Positions 17,067 through 25,202 of a stretch of 37,594 nucleotides of DNA are shown in pieces. The translations under genes were made by a program, and so were the position numbers. How positions within the stretch are numbered: the first letter of the stretch is position 1; the number at the start of each line of letters is the position of its first letter. Location: the NCBI GenBank assembly GCA_052139675.1, contig JBKQWE010000036.1, positions 1-37,594 of the forward strand, read 5' to 3'. Below the pieces are notes generated by a model. It was not told the origin of the DNA. It did not search any database and worked only from the letters and a program-made list of their open reading frames with translations. The stretch is from JBEKCB01 sp052139675 (GTDB taxonomy: Bacteria; Planctomycetota; Brocadiia; CAIUPP01).

Positions 17067-18029
17067 TCACCAGCAGCGTCGGAGCATCTCCAGCCCAATC
17101 CCTTCCCTGGCGCGCGCCGGCTCGATCTCCGCCAGGAAGCGCAGGCCGTCCTGGTAATACCCGGCCGTCGGGACCAGGCCCGCGACGCGCTCGCGCCAGA
17201 AATCGTTGAGCATTTCCATGTGCAGCTCGCGCGTGTACTTGCTCAGCATCGAGGCCAGCGCCACCGGCAGGTAGAGCGAGTCCGCCCGCGCCTCGAACCG
17301 GATGCGGACGCGCCGCGCGCCGCTCGAAACCGCGTACTCCGAACTCAGCGCGCTCTCCTCGACGACCTCGATGCGGTCGCCGGGAAGGACCGCGCGCAGC
17401 AGCGTGGAGTACGACTTCCGGCCGCCTTGCCGGTCCACGAAGAGCGTCAGCCCTTCCGGTCCGAACGACTCGACGAGCTGCTGCGTCAGCGCAGCCACGC
17501 GGCGCGCGAGCGGCACCGCCTTGGAGCCGTCGCGCCGCACCTCGCGGTTGAACTCGGCCACGTCGAGCGTCTCGACGCGCACGTCGCAGAGCGCGGCGCC
17601 CGCGGCGGCCAGGCCCTCGCGCAGGGCGCGGCGGCGGTCGGACGCGCGTTCGGCGTCGGCGACGCGCGGCAAGCCGAGATTGCGCTCGCGATACCAGGGA
17701 TAGCCGCTGATGTGCGGCAGGCCGGAATTCCGGCACTGGCCCGCGAGTTCCCAGAGGCTCTTCGGCTGCGGCCACAGGAGGTTGAGGAACGGGAGCAGGT
17801 TCTCCTCGAGCGCGCGCACGCCGTTCCCGCCCTTGTGCATCGCCTTGCTATCGGCCACCTGGACGCGCCCGCTCTTCCGCGCCGCCTGCCGCGTGACGGT
17901 CGGACCGAACCATTCCCAGAGATCGGCCTGCGCCGCATCGTCCGGCACGCGGAACGCCGTCGCTGAAACCACCAGCGGCCCGAGCAGCGGCCCGTAACCG
18001 GCCTCGTCAATCCCCGCGACAACCGCCAT
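17067..18029 (-). CDS. Enlarged ribonuclease HII-like protein
   Basis: 320 residues against about 200-260 for ordinary RNase HII, which nicks the RNA strand at ribonucleotides in DNA. The N-terminus has the hallmark AGIDEAGYGPLLGPLVV (D8, E9), then VADSKAMHKG (D60-S-K), LFVDRQGG (D199) and ARADSLYLPVALASMLSKYTREL (D250), which together can supply a DEDD site. The extra length lies mainly between residues 60 and 195. I remember similar long versions in planctomycetes annotated only as hypothetical or RNase H-like. A strong AAGGAGAC precedes the ATG (18027-18029), and a promoter is visible upstream. Confidence 0.78.
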   Translation of the reverse strand: MAVVAGIDEAGYGPLLGPLVVSATAFRVPDDAAQADLWEWFGPTVTRQAARKSGRVQVADSKAMHKGGNGVRALEENLLPFLNLLWPQPKSLWELAGQCRNSGLPHISGYPWYRERNLGLPRVADAERASDRRRALREGLAAAGAALCDVRVETLDVAEFNREVRRDGSKAVPLARRVAALTQQLVESFGPEGLTLFVDRQGGRKSYSTLLRAVLPGDRIEVVEESALSSEYAVSSGARRVRIRFEARADSLYLPVALASMLSKYTRELHMEMLNDFWRERVAGLVPTAGYYQDGLRFLAEIEPARAREGIGLEMLRRCW

Positions 18030-18054
18030 CGTGTCTCCTTGGGTGCGCGGGCGG

Positions 18055-18084
18055 ATTATATAGTCCAGCCGGCGGGCGGCACAA
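18055..18084 (-). promoter_or_regulatory. Putative promoter of the RNase HII-like gene and truA
   Basis: On the minus strand TTGTGC (18079-18084) and TATAAT (18055-18060) are separated by 18 bases; the -10 is perfect, the -35 poor. It lies in the 112-base gap after kbl, so this pair has its own start of transcription. Confidence 0.5.
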
Positions 18085-18141
18085 GAGGGAACGCCTTCCC
18101 TGCATCTCTTGCGCCTATTTGCGGCAAAACCGCCGTTGTTC

Positions 18142-19344
18142 CTACGAGGGTTTGCGCGAGATTATGCCGAGTTCGCCGCCGACTTTCGCGAGCTTGTCCA
18201 GGGCGTAGTCGAGGTCCACAATCTCCAGCGCGGCGGAAACCTGGATGCGGATGCGCGCCGCGTCGCGCGGGACGACGGGATAGGAAAAACCGATCACGTA
18301 AACGCCTTCCTCGAGCATCCGCGCGGCCATTCGGACGGCCAGCCGCGCGTCGCCGAGCATGACCGGGACGATCGGATGCTCGCCGGGCGCAATCGCGAAG
18401 CCGATCTGCGCCATGCGCTCGCGGAAGTGCCGCGTGTTGCGGCGGAGCTTGTCCACGAGCGCCGTCGAGGACTCGACGAGGTCGAGCGCCTTCAGCGACG
18501 CCGCCGCGACGGCCGGCGCCAGCGTGTTCGAGAAGAGGTACGGCCGCGAGCGCTGCCGCAGGAGCGCGACGATTTCCCTTCGCCCGCTCGCGTAGCCGCC
18601 CGACGCGCCGCCCAGCGCTTTGCCGAACGTGCCGGTCAGCACGTCCACGCGCCCCATCACGCCGCGATGCTCGTGCGTGCCGCGGCCGGTCTTCCCGAGG
18701 ACGCCGACCGCGTGCGAATCATCCACCATCACGAGCGCGTCGTATTTCTCGGCCCGCTCGCAGATGCCGGAGAGGTTGGCGACCGTGCCGTCCATCGAGA
18801 ATACGCCGTCGGTCGCGATCATCCGGAACCGTGCCGAGGCGGCCGCCTTCAGTTGCGCTTCGAGATCGCCCATGTCGGAGGTCTTGAAGCGGAACCGCTG
18901 CGCCTTGCACAGGCGGATCCCGTCAATGATGCTCGCGTGGTTCAGCTGGTCGCTGATCACGGCGTCCTCTTCGGAGAGCAGCGCCTCGAAGAGCCCGCCG
19001 TTCGCGTCGAAACAGGAGGAGTAGAGGATCGTGTCCTCCGTGCCGAGGAACCGCGAGACGCGCCGCTCGAGCTCCTTGTGCAACGCCTGCGTCCCGCAGA
19101 TGAACCGCACCGATGAGAGCCCGTTGCCCCATTCGTCGAGCCCGCGCTTCGCCGCGGCGACGATCTCCGGATGACCGGAAAGCCCGAGATAATTGTTGGC
19201 GCAGAGGTTCAGCAGTTTGCGCCCGTCGTGCAGCGTGATCCACGCGCCCTGCGGCCCCGCGAGAATCCGCTCCTCTTTGTAAAGACCCGACGCCTGGATC
19301 TCTGCGAGCGTCTTGTCGAGAAACACCTTCATCTTCCCCAGCAT
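18142..19344 (-). CDS. kbl: Glycine C-acetyltransferase (2-amino-3-ketobutyrate CoA ligase)
   Basis: 400 residues, the length of the family. A PLP enzyme that cleaves 2-amino-3-oxobutanoate with CoA to glycine and acetyl-CoA, the second step of threonine breakdown. Signatures are NLCANNYLGLSGHPE, DQLNHASIIDGIRL, VDDSHAVGVLGKTGRGTHEH and the PLP lysine in TFGKALGGASGG (K242). ATG 19342-19344 has GAGGG at 5 bases; another ATG at 19354-19356 overlaps the tdh stop. Tdh passes its unstable product to this enzyme, and the genes nearly overlap. Confidence 0.94.
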   Translation of the reverse strand: MLGKMKVFLDKTLAEIQASGLYKEERILAGPQGAWITLHDGRKLLNLCANNYLGLSGHPEIVAAAKRGLDEWGNGLSSVRFICGTQALHKELERRVSRFLGTEDTILYSSCFDANGGLFEALLSEEDAVISDQLNHASIIDGIRLCKAQRFRFKTSDMGDLEAQLKAAASARFRMIATDGVFSMDGTVANLSGICERAEKYDALVMVDDSHAVGVLGKTGRGTHEHRGVMGRVDVLTGTFGKALGGASGGYASGRREIVALLRQRSRPYLFSNTLAPAVAAASLKALDLVESSTALVDKLRRNTRHFRERMAQIGFAIAPGEHPIVPVMLGDARLAVRMAARMLEEGVYVIGFSYPVVPRDAARIRIQVSAALEIVDLDYALDKLAKVGGELGIISRKPS

Positions 19345-19355
19345 AGCAACCCTCA

Positions 19356-20390
19356 TTAATCCCACTCGATGACGACCTTGCCGCAATTCCCCGAGCGCAT
19401 GACCTCGAACCCCTTCTGATATTCCGCGATGGGGAATTTGTGCGTGAGCACCGGCCGGACGTCCAGCCCGCTCTGGAGCATCGAGGTCATCTTGTACCAG
19501 GTCTCGAACATCTCGCGGCCGTAAATGCCCTTGATGATGAGCGAGCGGAAAATGACCGAGTTCCAGTCAATCGCGCTGTCGCCCGGCTGGATGCCGAGCA
19601 GGGCGATCCGCCCGCCGTGGCACATGTTGGCGAGCATCGAGCGGAACGCCGACGGGTTGCCGGACATCTCCATGCCGACGTCGAATCCCTCGCGCATGCC
19701 GAGCTGCTTCTGCGCGTCGGCGATTGCCTGCGTCCGCGCGTCAAGCGCCAGCGTTGCGCCCATCCGCCGCGCGAGGTCGAGACGATACGGATTGACGTCG
19801 GTCACCACCACGTGCCGCGCGCCGATGTGCCTGGCGATCGCCGCGGCCATGAGCCCGATCGGCCCGGCGCCGGTGATCAGCACATCCTCGCCGACGAGAT
19901 CGAACGAAAGGGCGGTGTGCGTCGCGTTTCCGAGCGGATCGAAGAAGGCCAGGATGTCCATCGGGATCGAAGGGTGCGCGTACCAGACGTTGCTCTGCGG
20001 GATGCAGAGGTATTCGGCGAACGCGCCGTCGCGCTCGATGCCGATCCCGGCCGGATGCGCGCACAGGTGCCGCCGCCCGGCGAGACAGTTTCGGCAGAGG
20101 CCGCAGACGAGGTGTCCTTCGCCGCTGACGACGTCGCCTTTCTTGAAGTCGTGCACGTTGCCGCCGACCGCTTCGATCGTCCCGGCGAACTCGTGCCCGA
20201 TGACGGTCGGAATCCTGACGTGCTTCTGCGCCCACGGGTCCCAGTTGAAGATGTGCACGTCCGTCCCGCAGATGGCGGTCTTGCGGACCCGGATGAGCAC
20301 GTCGTTGATCCCCGGCGCCGGAACTGGGACCTCTTCCATCCAGATCCCCGGCTCCGCGCGGGACTTCACCAGCGCGCGCATGGTTGACAT
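19356..20390 (-). CDS. tdh: L-threonine 3-dehydrogenase
   Basis: 344 residues, zinc-dependent medium-chain dehydrogenase oxidising threonine to 2-amino-3-oxobutanoate with NAD. Catalytic zinc ligands are C41 (ICGTDVHIFNWD) and H66-E67 (IGHEFAG). The structural zinc has four cysteines (C96, C99, C102, C110). The nucleotide-binding loop is GAGPIGLMAAAIA. The family phrases EGHLVCGLCRNCLAGRRHLC and GIYGREMFETWYKM are present. It lies between purN (28 bases upstream) and kbl, forming a threonine-to-glycine unit. Confidence 0.95.
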   Translation of the reverse strand: MSTMRALVKSRAEPGIWMEEVPVPAPGINDVLIRVRKTAICGTDVHIFNWDPWAQKHVRIPTVIGHEFAGTIEAVGGNVHDFKKGDVVSGEGHLVCGLCRNCLAGRRHLCAHPAGIGIERDGAFAEYLCIPQSNVWYAHPSIPMDILAFFDPLGNATHTALSFDLVGEDVLITGAGPIGLMAAAIARHIGARHVVVTDVNPYRLDLARRMGATLALDARTQAIADAQKQLGMREGFDVGMEMSGNPSAFRSMLANMCHGGRIALLGIQPGDSAIDWNSVIFRSLIIKGIYGREMFETWYKMTSMLQSGLDVRPVLTHKFPIAEYQKGFEVMRSGNCGKVVIEWD

Positions 20391-20418
20391 GTTTCAGCGC
20401 CCCCGGCCGTTGGCCCGA

Positions 20419-21045
20419 TCATCGGGCGAGTATTCGCACACGCTGTCCTTCGATGCGCAGCCGGCCCTCCGCGAACAACTGGATCGCCTCCGGATACGCC
20501 TCGCACTCCTGCTGGAAAACGCGATCGGCCAGGCTGTCGGGCGTGTCGTCGTCCAGGACCGGCGCCGGCTTCTGGAGGATGATCGGGCCGTGATCATATT
20601 CGTTGTCGGCGAAATGTACCGTGCAGCCGGTGACCTTGCAGCCGTATTCGATGACGGCTTCGTGCACGAAGTGGCCGTACATTCCCTTGCCGCAGAACGC
20701 CGGGATGAGCGCGGGATGGATGTTCATTGCGCGGCCGATGAACTTATCCGGTATGGCGACCAGGCACATGAACCCGGCCAGCGTGATCAGGTCCACCGGC
20801 CATTTGTCCAACTCCGCTTCGAGCGTTCGCCCCATGGTCTTGAAACCGGGATGCTTGCGCGACGAGACGATGACCGACGGAATCCCGTTCTGCCGCGCGC
20901 GTTCGAGTCCGTACGCGTCGGCGCGACTGCTGATGACCACGCTGATCCGCGCGTCGAGCGTCCCCGCCCGGATGCGGTCCATGAAGTTCTGCAGCGTCCG
21001 CCCGCTGCCGGAAAGCAGCACGGCCAGGTTGATCGGCGTCGCCAT
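20419..21045 (-). CDS. purN: Phosphoribosylglycinamide formyltransferase
   Basis: 208 residues. It transfers a formyl group from 10-formyl-tetrahydrofolate to GAR in purine synthesis. The substrate loop LLSGSGRTLQNF, the catalytic triad N108/H110 (AMNIHPALIPAF) and D151 (NEYDHGPIILQ) are present, and the CGKGMYG variant is seen in many bacteria. ATG 21043-21045 (MATPINLAVLLSG) is preferred over upstream in-frame codons because homologues start here, with GAGGTCGGGAT upstream. It heads the purN-tdh-kbl transcript and is divergent from purE. Confidence 0.93.
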   Translation of the reverse strand: MATPINLAVLLSGSGRTLQNFMDRIRAGTLDARISVVISSRADAYGLERARQNGIPSVIVSSRKHPGFKTMGRTLEAELDKWPVDLITLAGFMCLVAIPDKFIGRAMNIHPALIPAFCGKGMYGHFVHEAVIEYGCKVTGCTVHFADNEYDHGPIILQKPAPVLDDDTPDSLADRVFQQECEAYPEAIQLFAEGRLRIEGQRVRILAR

Positions 21046-21092
21046 ATCCCGACCTCGATCGAAACGCGAACCGTCAGCCAAGTTCGATTCCG

Positions 21093-21122
21093 AGTCTAGC
21101 AAAGGTCGAGACGCAGCGTCAA
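21093..21122 (-). promoter_or_regulatory. Putative promoter of purN-tdh-kbl
   Basis: On the minus strand TTGACG (21117-21122) and TAGACT (21093-21098) are 18 bases apart, 5/6 and 4/6 matches to the housekeeping consensus, about 50 bases before the purN start. Confidence 0.5.
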
Positions 21123-21145
21123 TGGAAATGGGTCGCGGCCGCATG

Positions 21146-21174
21146 TTGACGCGGGCCGCGCCGCCCGATAGGAT
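21146..21174 (+). promoter_or_regulatory. Putative promoter of the purE-pyrC operon
   Basis: TTGACG (21146-21151) and TAGGAT (21169-21174) are 17 bases apart, back to back with the purN promoter, so both purine genes could share an operator in 21099-21150. No PurR-like palindrome is obvious. Confidence 0.45.
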
Positions 21175-21219
21175 AGGCGCGGCATCGTTCACGAAGCGAA
21201 TGACAGGCGAGGGCCGGAA

Positions 21220-21738
21220 ATGACCAGGACAAAGCCGGTCGTGGCGGTGGTGCTGGGCAGCGATTCGGACTGGCCGGTGATGAAGGAGACGGTAGCGCTG
21301 TTGAACAAGCTGAAGGTGCCGAGCGTGGTGCGGGTCATTTCAGCGCATCGGACGCCTGACGAGGCGGCGGCGTTCGCGCGCGGAGCAGAGCGGTCGGGCA
21401 TCCGCGTAATCATCGCGGCGGCCGGCGGCGCGGCGCACCTGGCCGGCGTGCTCGCCTCGCACGTCACGCTGCCGGTCATCGGCGTGCCGCTCGAAGGCTG
21501 GGCGCTTGGCGGACTCGACGCGCTGCTCTCGACGGTGCAGATGCCGGCGGGAGTTCCGGTGGCCACCGTCGCCATCGGCAAGGCCGGCGCGCGCAATGCG
21601 GCGATCCTCGCTGCCCAGATCCTCGCGCTGGGCGACTCTGCGCTCGCCGCACGTCTTCGCTCGATGCGGATCGAGGCCAGGGACGCCGTCGCGTCCAAGG
21701 ACAAGGCGATCCGCGACGAGGCCGCAGGCGGAAAGTAG
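21220..21738 (+). CDS. purE: N5-carboxyaminoimidazole ribonucleotide mutase
   Basis: 172 residues. It converts N5-CAIR to CAIR in purine synthesis (class I) or carboxylates AIR directly (class II). The phosphate loop GSDSDWPVM, SAHRTPDEA and AAAGGAAHLAGVLA motifs are present, and the later AIGKAGARNAAILA is typical of class I enzymes. No purK (N5-CAIR synthetase) is adjacent, so the class cannot be settled from context. ATG 21220 has GAGGG upstream. Confidence 0.93.
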   Translation: MTRTKPVVAVVLGSDSDWPVMKETVALLNKLKVPSVVRVISAHRTPDEAAAFARGAERSGIRVIIAAAGGAAHLAGVLASHVTLPVIGVPLEGWALGGLDALLSTVQMPAGVPVATVAIGKAGARNAAILAAQILALGDSALAARLRSMRIEARDAVASKDKAIRDEAAGGK

Positions 21739-21809
21739 ATGGACCGGCGGCGCACAATGAACACCGCATTCCGAACAGCGAAGTTTGCGGGGACGACAGG
21801 CGACGATCC

Positions 21810-23093
21810 ATGTCCACATTGCTCATCCGCGGCGGGCGCGTGATCGATCCGGCTCAATACCTGGACGAGGTGCGCGACGTCTGGATCGTGGACAGCCGCT
21901 TTGCGGCGGAAGGGCTGCAGCCGGCGCGCGCCGATGAGACGCTCGACGCGACCGGGCTGCTCGTGATGCCGGGGCTGGTGGACGTGCACGTCCATCTGCG
22001 CGAGCCCGGGAACGAGGCCGCCGAGACGCTCGAGACGGGCTGCGCCGCGGCGCTCGCGGGCGGATATACCTCGATCATCTGCATGCCGAACACGGCGCCG
22101 GCGCTCGACACGCCGGAACGTCTGCGGGCGGTGCTGAGCAAGGCCGCTGCGCTGCGCGGACCGCACGTCTGCGCGCTGGCTGCGATCACCGTCGGCCGGC
22201 AAGGAAAGGCGCTGGTGGACTTCGCCGCGCTCAAGGAGGCCGGCGCGCTCGGCTTCAGCGACGACGGGAACGGCGTGCAGGATGCGGACCTGATCCGTTC
22301 GGCGATGGAGCAGTGCGCGGCGCTGGGAGAGCGCATCGCGGAGCATTGCGAGGTTGCGTCGCGCGCCGCCGGCGGGGTGATGCACCGCGGCGCGGCTTCC
22401 GAGCGCGCGAAGCTGCCCGGAATTCCCGCGGAGGCGGAATCGGAAATGGTCGAGCGCGACGTGCTCCTCTGCGAGCAGACCGGCGCGGCGCTCCACCTCC
22501 AGCATATCAGCAGCGCGTTGGCGATGAATGTTCTGCGCGACGCGCGCACGCGGGGCGCGGACGTCACCGCCGAGGTCACGCCGCATCACCTGGTGCTGAC
22601 GGACGAGGACGCGGCGAGCGGCGGGCCGGACTTCAAGATGAACCCGCCGCTGCGGTCCGAACGCGACCGGGGCGAACTGCTCCGCGGCGTGAGCGACGGC
22701 GTCCTCGGCATCATCGCCACCGACCACGCGCCGCACACGAGAGAGGCGAAGGCCGCCGGTTTCCGCGCTGCGCCGTTCGGCGTCATCGGCATGGAGACCG
22801 CCGCGGCGGTGATCTGGACGCACCTGGTGCTCGAGGGATTCCTGAGCCCCGCGCAGATGGTGGAGCGCATGAGCACCGCGCCGGCCGAGGCTTTCGGCCT
22901 CAAGGCCGGGACGATGCGCCCGGGCCGGCCGGGCGATGTGACGCTGTTCGATCCGTCGGCGGTGTGGACCGTGGCCCCGGAGAATTTCCGCTCGCGCAGC
23001 CGAAACTGCCCGTTCGCCGGGCGGAGGCTGCTGGGGCGCGTCGCCGCGACGATCGTGGATGGAGAGGTGCGATACCGTGACGCTGTTCGTTGA
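21810..23093 (+). CDS. pyrC: Dihydroorotase, type I
   Basis: 427 residues. It cyclises carbamoyl-aspartate to dihydroorotate in pyrimidine synthesis, using two zinc ions. Metal-binding H60 and H62 lie in GLVDVHVHLREPG. Further motifs are the CMPNTAPALDT substrate loop, FSDDGNGV and IATDHAPHTREAK (catalytic Asp). Length and motifs match the type I (PyrC/AllB-like) class rather than the shorter E. coli PyrC. It starts 71 bases after purE, and its 3' end overlaps the NYN gene by 17 bases. Confidence 0.94.
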   Translation: MSTLLIRGGRVIDPAQYLDEVRDVWIVDSRFAAEGLQPARADETLDATGLLVMPGLVDVHVHLREPGNEAAETLETGCAAALAGGYTSIICMPNTAPALDTPERLRAVLSKAAALRGPHVCALAAITVGRQGKALVDFAALKEAGALGFSDDGNGVQDADLIRSAMEQCAALGERIAEHCEVASRAAGGVMHRGAASERAKLPGIPAEAESEMVERDVLLCEQTGAALHLQHISSALAMNVLRDARTRGADVTAEVTPHHLVLTDEDAASGGPDFKMNPPLRSERDRGELLRGVSDGVLGIIATDHAPHTREAKAAGFRAAPFGVIGMETAAAVIWTHLVLEGFLSPAQMVERMSTAPAEAFGLKAGTMRPGRPGDVTLFDPSAVWTVAPENFRSRSRNCPFAGRRLLGRVAATIVDGEVRYRDAVR

Positions 23094-23601
23094 CGGCTAC
23101 AACGTGATCTTTGCCGCCTCGCGCAAGCTGCCCGGTTTCGACATGAAGCAGACGGAGGCGGCGCGCGAGGCGCTGCTGGCGCTGCTGGCGAAATTCCGCT
23201 CGGTCCGGCCGGGCCGCGTGGCCGTCTTCTTCGACGGCGGGCCGGAGGCGGCGCGCCTGCCGCGGCGCCAGATGGCGCGAGGGATGGAAGTCATTTTTTC
23301 GGAGGCGCAGTCCGACGCCGATTCGGACATCAAGGCGGCGATCTCGCGCGAGGCGGATCCCCGCGCGGTCGTCGTGGTCACTTCCGACGCCGCCATCCGC
23401 CGATTCGTCATGCGCTACGGCGCGACGGTGACCGAAGCCGCGGCGTTCCTCGACGAGGTCGAGGCCGCGCTGAAGGAAAGCTCCATCCCCCGCGACGAGC
23501 CGATCGAGAAGTACGAAGGCACCGCCGGCGACGACGCGGCCTACTGGCTGCGCGTGTTCGGCGGATCGGAGCCGAAAGACGGGCGCGGCGGAGACGAATA
23601 A
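23077..23601 (+). CDS. NYN-domain ribonuclease-like protein (YacP/Rae1 family)
   Basis: 174 residues. The PIN-like NYN fold carries its acidic residues in LFVDGYNVIFA (start), VFFDGG (middle), SDADSDIKAAI and VVTSDAAIRRFV. The best-known relative, Bacillus Rae1, is a ribosome-associated endoribonuclease that cleaves mRNA in the A site. The family often sits near 23S rRNA methylase genes, which is not so here. The GTG start at 23077 follows GGAGAGG and lies within the end of pyrC, so the two are co-translated. Confidence 0.8.
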   Translation: MTLFVDGYNVIFAASRKLPGFDMKQTEAAREALLALLAKFRSVRPGRVAVFFDGGPEAARLPRRQMARGMEVIFSEAQSDADSDIKAAISREADPRAVVVVTSDAAIRRFVMRYGATVTEAAAFLDEVEAALKESSIPRDEPIEKYEGTAGDDAAYWLRVFGGSEPKDGRGGDE

Positions 23602-23664
23602 GTCCGAAGGCGCAAGTGGGATGGAAAGCCGCTGCCTTCAGCCTTCCCTTTTTAAGGCGATACT

Positions 23665-24480
23665 TTGCTCGGCAAAATGCTGACCGCCGTCATCACGCTC
23701 TTCTGGCTGACGATGATGGCGCTCCTGGTCAAGTCGGACGTGCTGCCCGTGTACCTCGCCGAGCGCCAGGCCGCCCGTGCGCCGAGCTATGCCTACCTCG
23801 AAGCGCTCGCCGCGAAGCCGCGCGTGCAGCAGATGGGCATCTACCTCGCCGGCGCGCGCATCGGCCAGACCGTCAGCGGCATATCGAAGATGGGCGATGA
23901 GCTCCGCCTGACCAATCATACCGAGCTCAAACTGAACTCCTTCGCCGCGCAACTGCTGATGATGGGCGGAGGCGGAGTTCATTTCTCCGTCAAATTCGAG
24001 GCCACCGTCATCGAGGCGCGGCTGGCCGGTTTCCGGATGGAGGCCTTCTCGTTGCCGCGGTCCGAACCGCTGGTCATCGTGGACGGCGTTGCGACCGAGG
24101 ACGCGCTGAAACTGAAAATCCGGCAGGGCAGCCGCGTGCAGAGCATGACGGCGCCGTTCGACCCGCGCCAGGTCCTGTCCGGCCTTTTCGCGCCGACCTC
24201 CATGCCGGCCAAGCTGCGCGTCGGCGAAAGCTGGCCGGTGAATACCCTGGGACTGGGCAGCTACGGCGTCCAGAACGGCACGGCCACCGTCCTCCGCACC
24301 GAGCGGATCGAGACGGAAGGCGTCTCGCAGGAGGCGTTCGTGATCGGCATCAAATACGGGACCTACGAGATGACGGTCTGGGCGAACAGCGAGGGCGAGG
24401 TGCTCCAGCAGAAATTCCTCGGCTTCACGCTCGTGCGCGAGAAGCCCACGGCGGAAGCGGAGCAGGGCGAGAAGCCATGA
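23665..24480 (+). CDS. Unknown envelope protein upstream of an ABC exporter
   Basis: 271 residues. A membrane anchor or signal segment occupies residues 5-23 (MLTAVITLFWLTMMALLV), and the remainder is a soluble domain probably outside the cytoplasm. It contains MGIYLAGARIGQTVSGI and SWPVNTLGLGSYGVQNGT, in a style seen in accessory proteins preceding transglutaminase-type or DUF3108-like beta domains; I do not assign it. TTG 23665 follows AAGG; ATG 23677 is an alternative. The stop overlaps the ATPase start (ATGA), suggesting it works with the exporter. Confidence 0.7.
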   Translation: MLGKMLTAVITLFWLTMMALLVKSDVLPVYLAERQAARAPSYAYLEALAAKPRVQQMGIYLAGARIGQTVSGISKMGDELRLTNHTELKLNSFAAQLLMMGGGGVHFSVKFEATVIEARLAGFRMEAFSLPRSEPLVIVDGVATEDALKLKIRQGSRVQSMTAPFDPRQVLSGLFAPTSMPAKLRVGESWPVNTLGLGSYGVQNGTATVLRTERIETEGVSQEAFVIGIKYGTYEMTVWANSEGEVLQQKFLGFTLVREKPTAEAEQGEKP

Positions 24481-25202
24481 TCGAGATCGAGAACGTCACC
24501 AAACGTTTCGGCGAGAAGGTCGCGGTGGACCATTTGAGCCTGACCGTGCCGAGCGGAGAGTTTTTCGCCTTCGTCGGCCCGAACGGCGCGGGGAAGACCA
24601 CGACGATCAAGATGATCGTGGGCCTGCTGCACGCCGACGAAGGGACCGTGCGCATCTGCGGACAGGACATCCAGAAGAACGCGGCCGCCGCGAAGGCGCT
24701 GCTCAGCCACATCCCCGACCAGCCGTATCTCTACGACAAGCTGACCGGCCGCGAGTTTCTGGAGTTCGTGGCGCGGATGCACCGCATCGAGCCGGCGCAG
24801 GCGCGGCGCAAGATCGAGGAACTGACCGACCTGCTCTCTCTGCGCGATTATCTCGATGACCTGGCCGAAGGGTATTCGCACGGCATGAAGCAGCGCGTGG
24901 TCATCGCCTCCGCGATCGTGCACAATCCGAAGGTGATCGTCGTGGACGAGCCGATGGTCGGCCTCGATCCGCGCAGCGTGCGCGTGGTGAAGGACCTGCT
25001 GCGCAGCCTGTCGCAGGCCGGCGCGACGATCTTCATGAGCACCCACACGCTCAACGTGGCCGAGGAACTCGCCGGCCGCGTCGGGATCATTGACAGCGGA
25101 CGGATGGTCGCCGTCGGCACGCTCGACGAATTGCGGCGCGTCTCGGGCGGCGCGAAGGGACTGGAAGAGTCTTTCCTGCGCCTGACGGCCGGGGAGGAAT
25201 GA
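24477..25202 (+). CDS. ABC-2 type exporter ATP-binding protein
   Basis: 241 residues, single ABC domain of the CcmA class. Walker A GPNGAGKTTT (34-43), signature YSHGMKQR, Walker B VIVVDEPMVGLDP and the switch His in FMSTHTLNVAEEL are intact. ABC-2 systems export drugs, polysaccharide precursors or lipids, or serve gliding. Start and stop each overlap the neighbouring genes by four bases, so the three-gene set is translationally coupled. Confidence 0.9.
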   Translation: MIEIENVTKRFGEKVAVDHLSLTVPSGEFFAFVGPNGAGKTTTIKMIVGLLHADEGTVRICGQDIQKNAAAAKALLSHIPDQPYLYDKLTGREFLEFVARMHRIEPAQARRKIEELTDLLSLRDYLDDLAEGYSHGMKQRVVIASAIVHNPKVIVVDEPMVGLDPRSVRVVKDLLRSLSQAGATIFMSTHTLNVAEELAGRVGIIDSGRMVAVGTLDELRRVSGGAKGLEESFLRLTAGEE

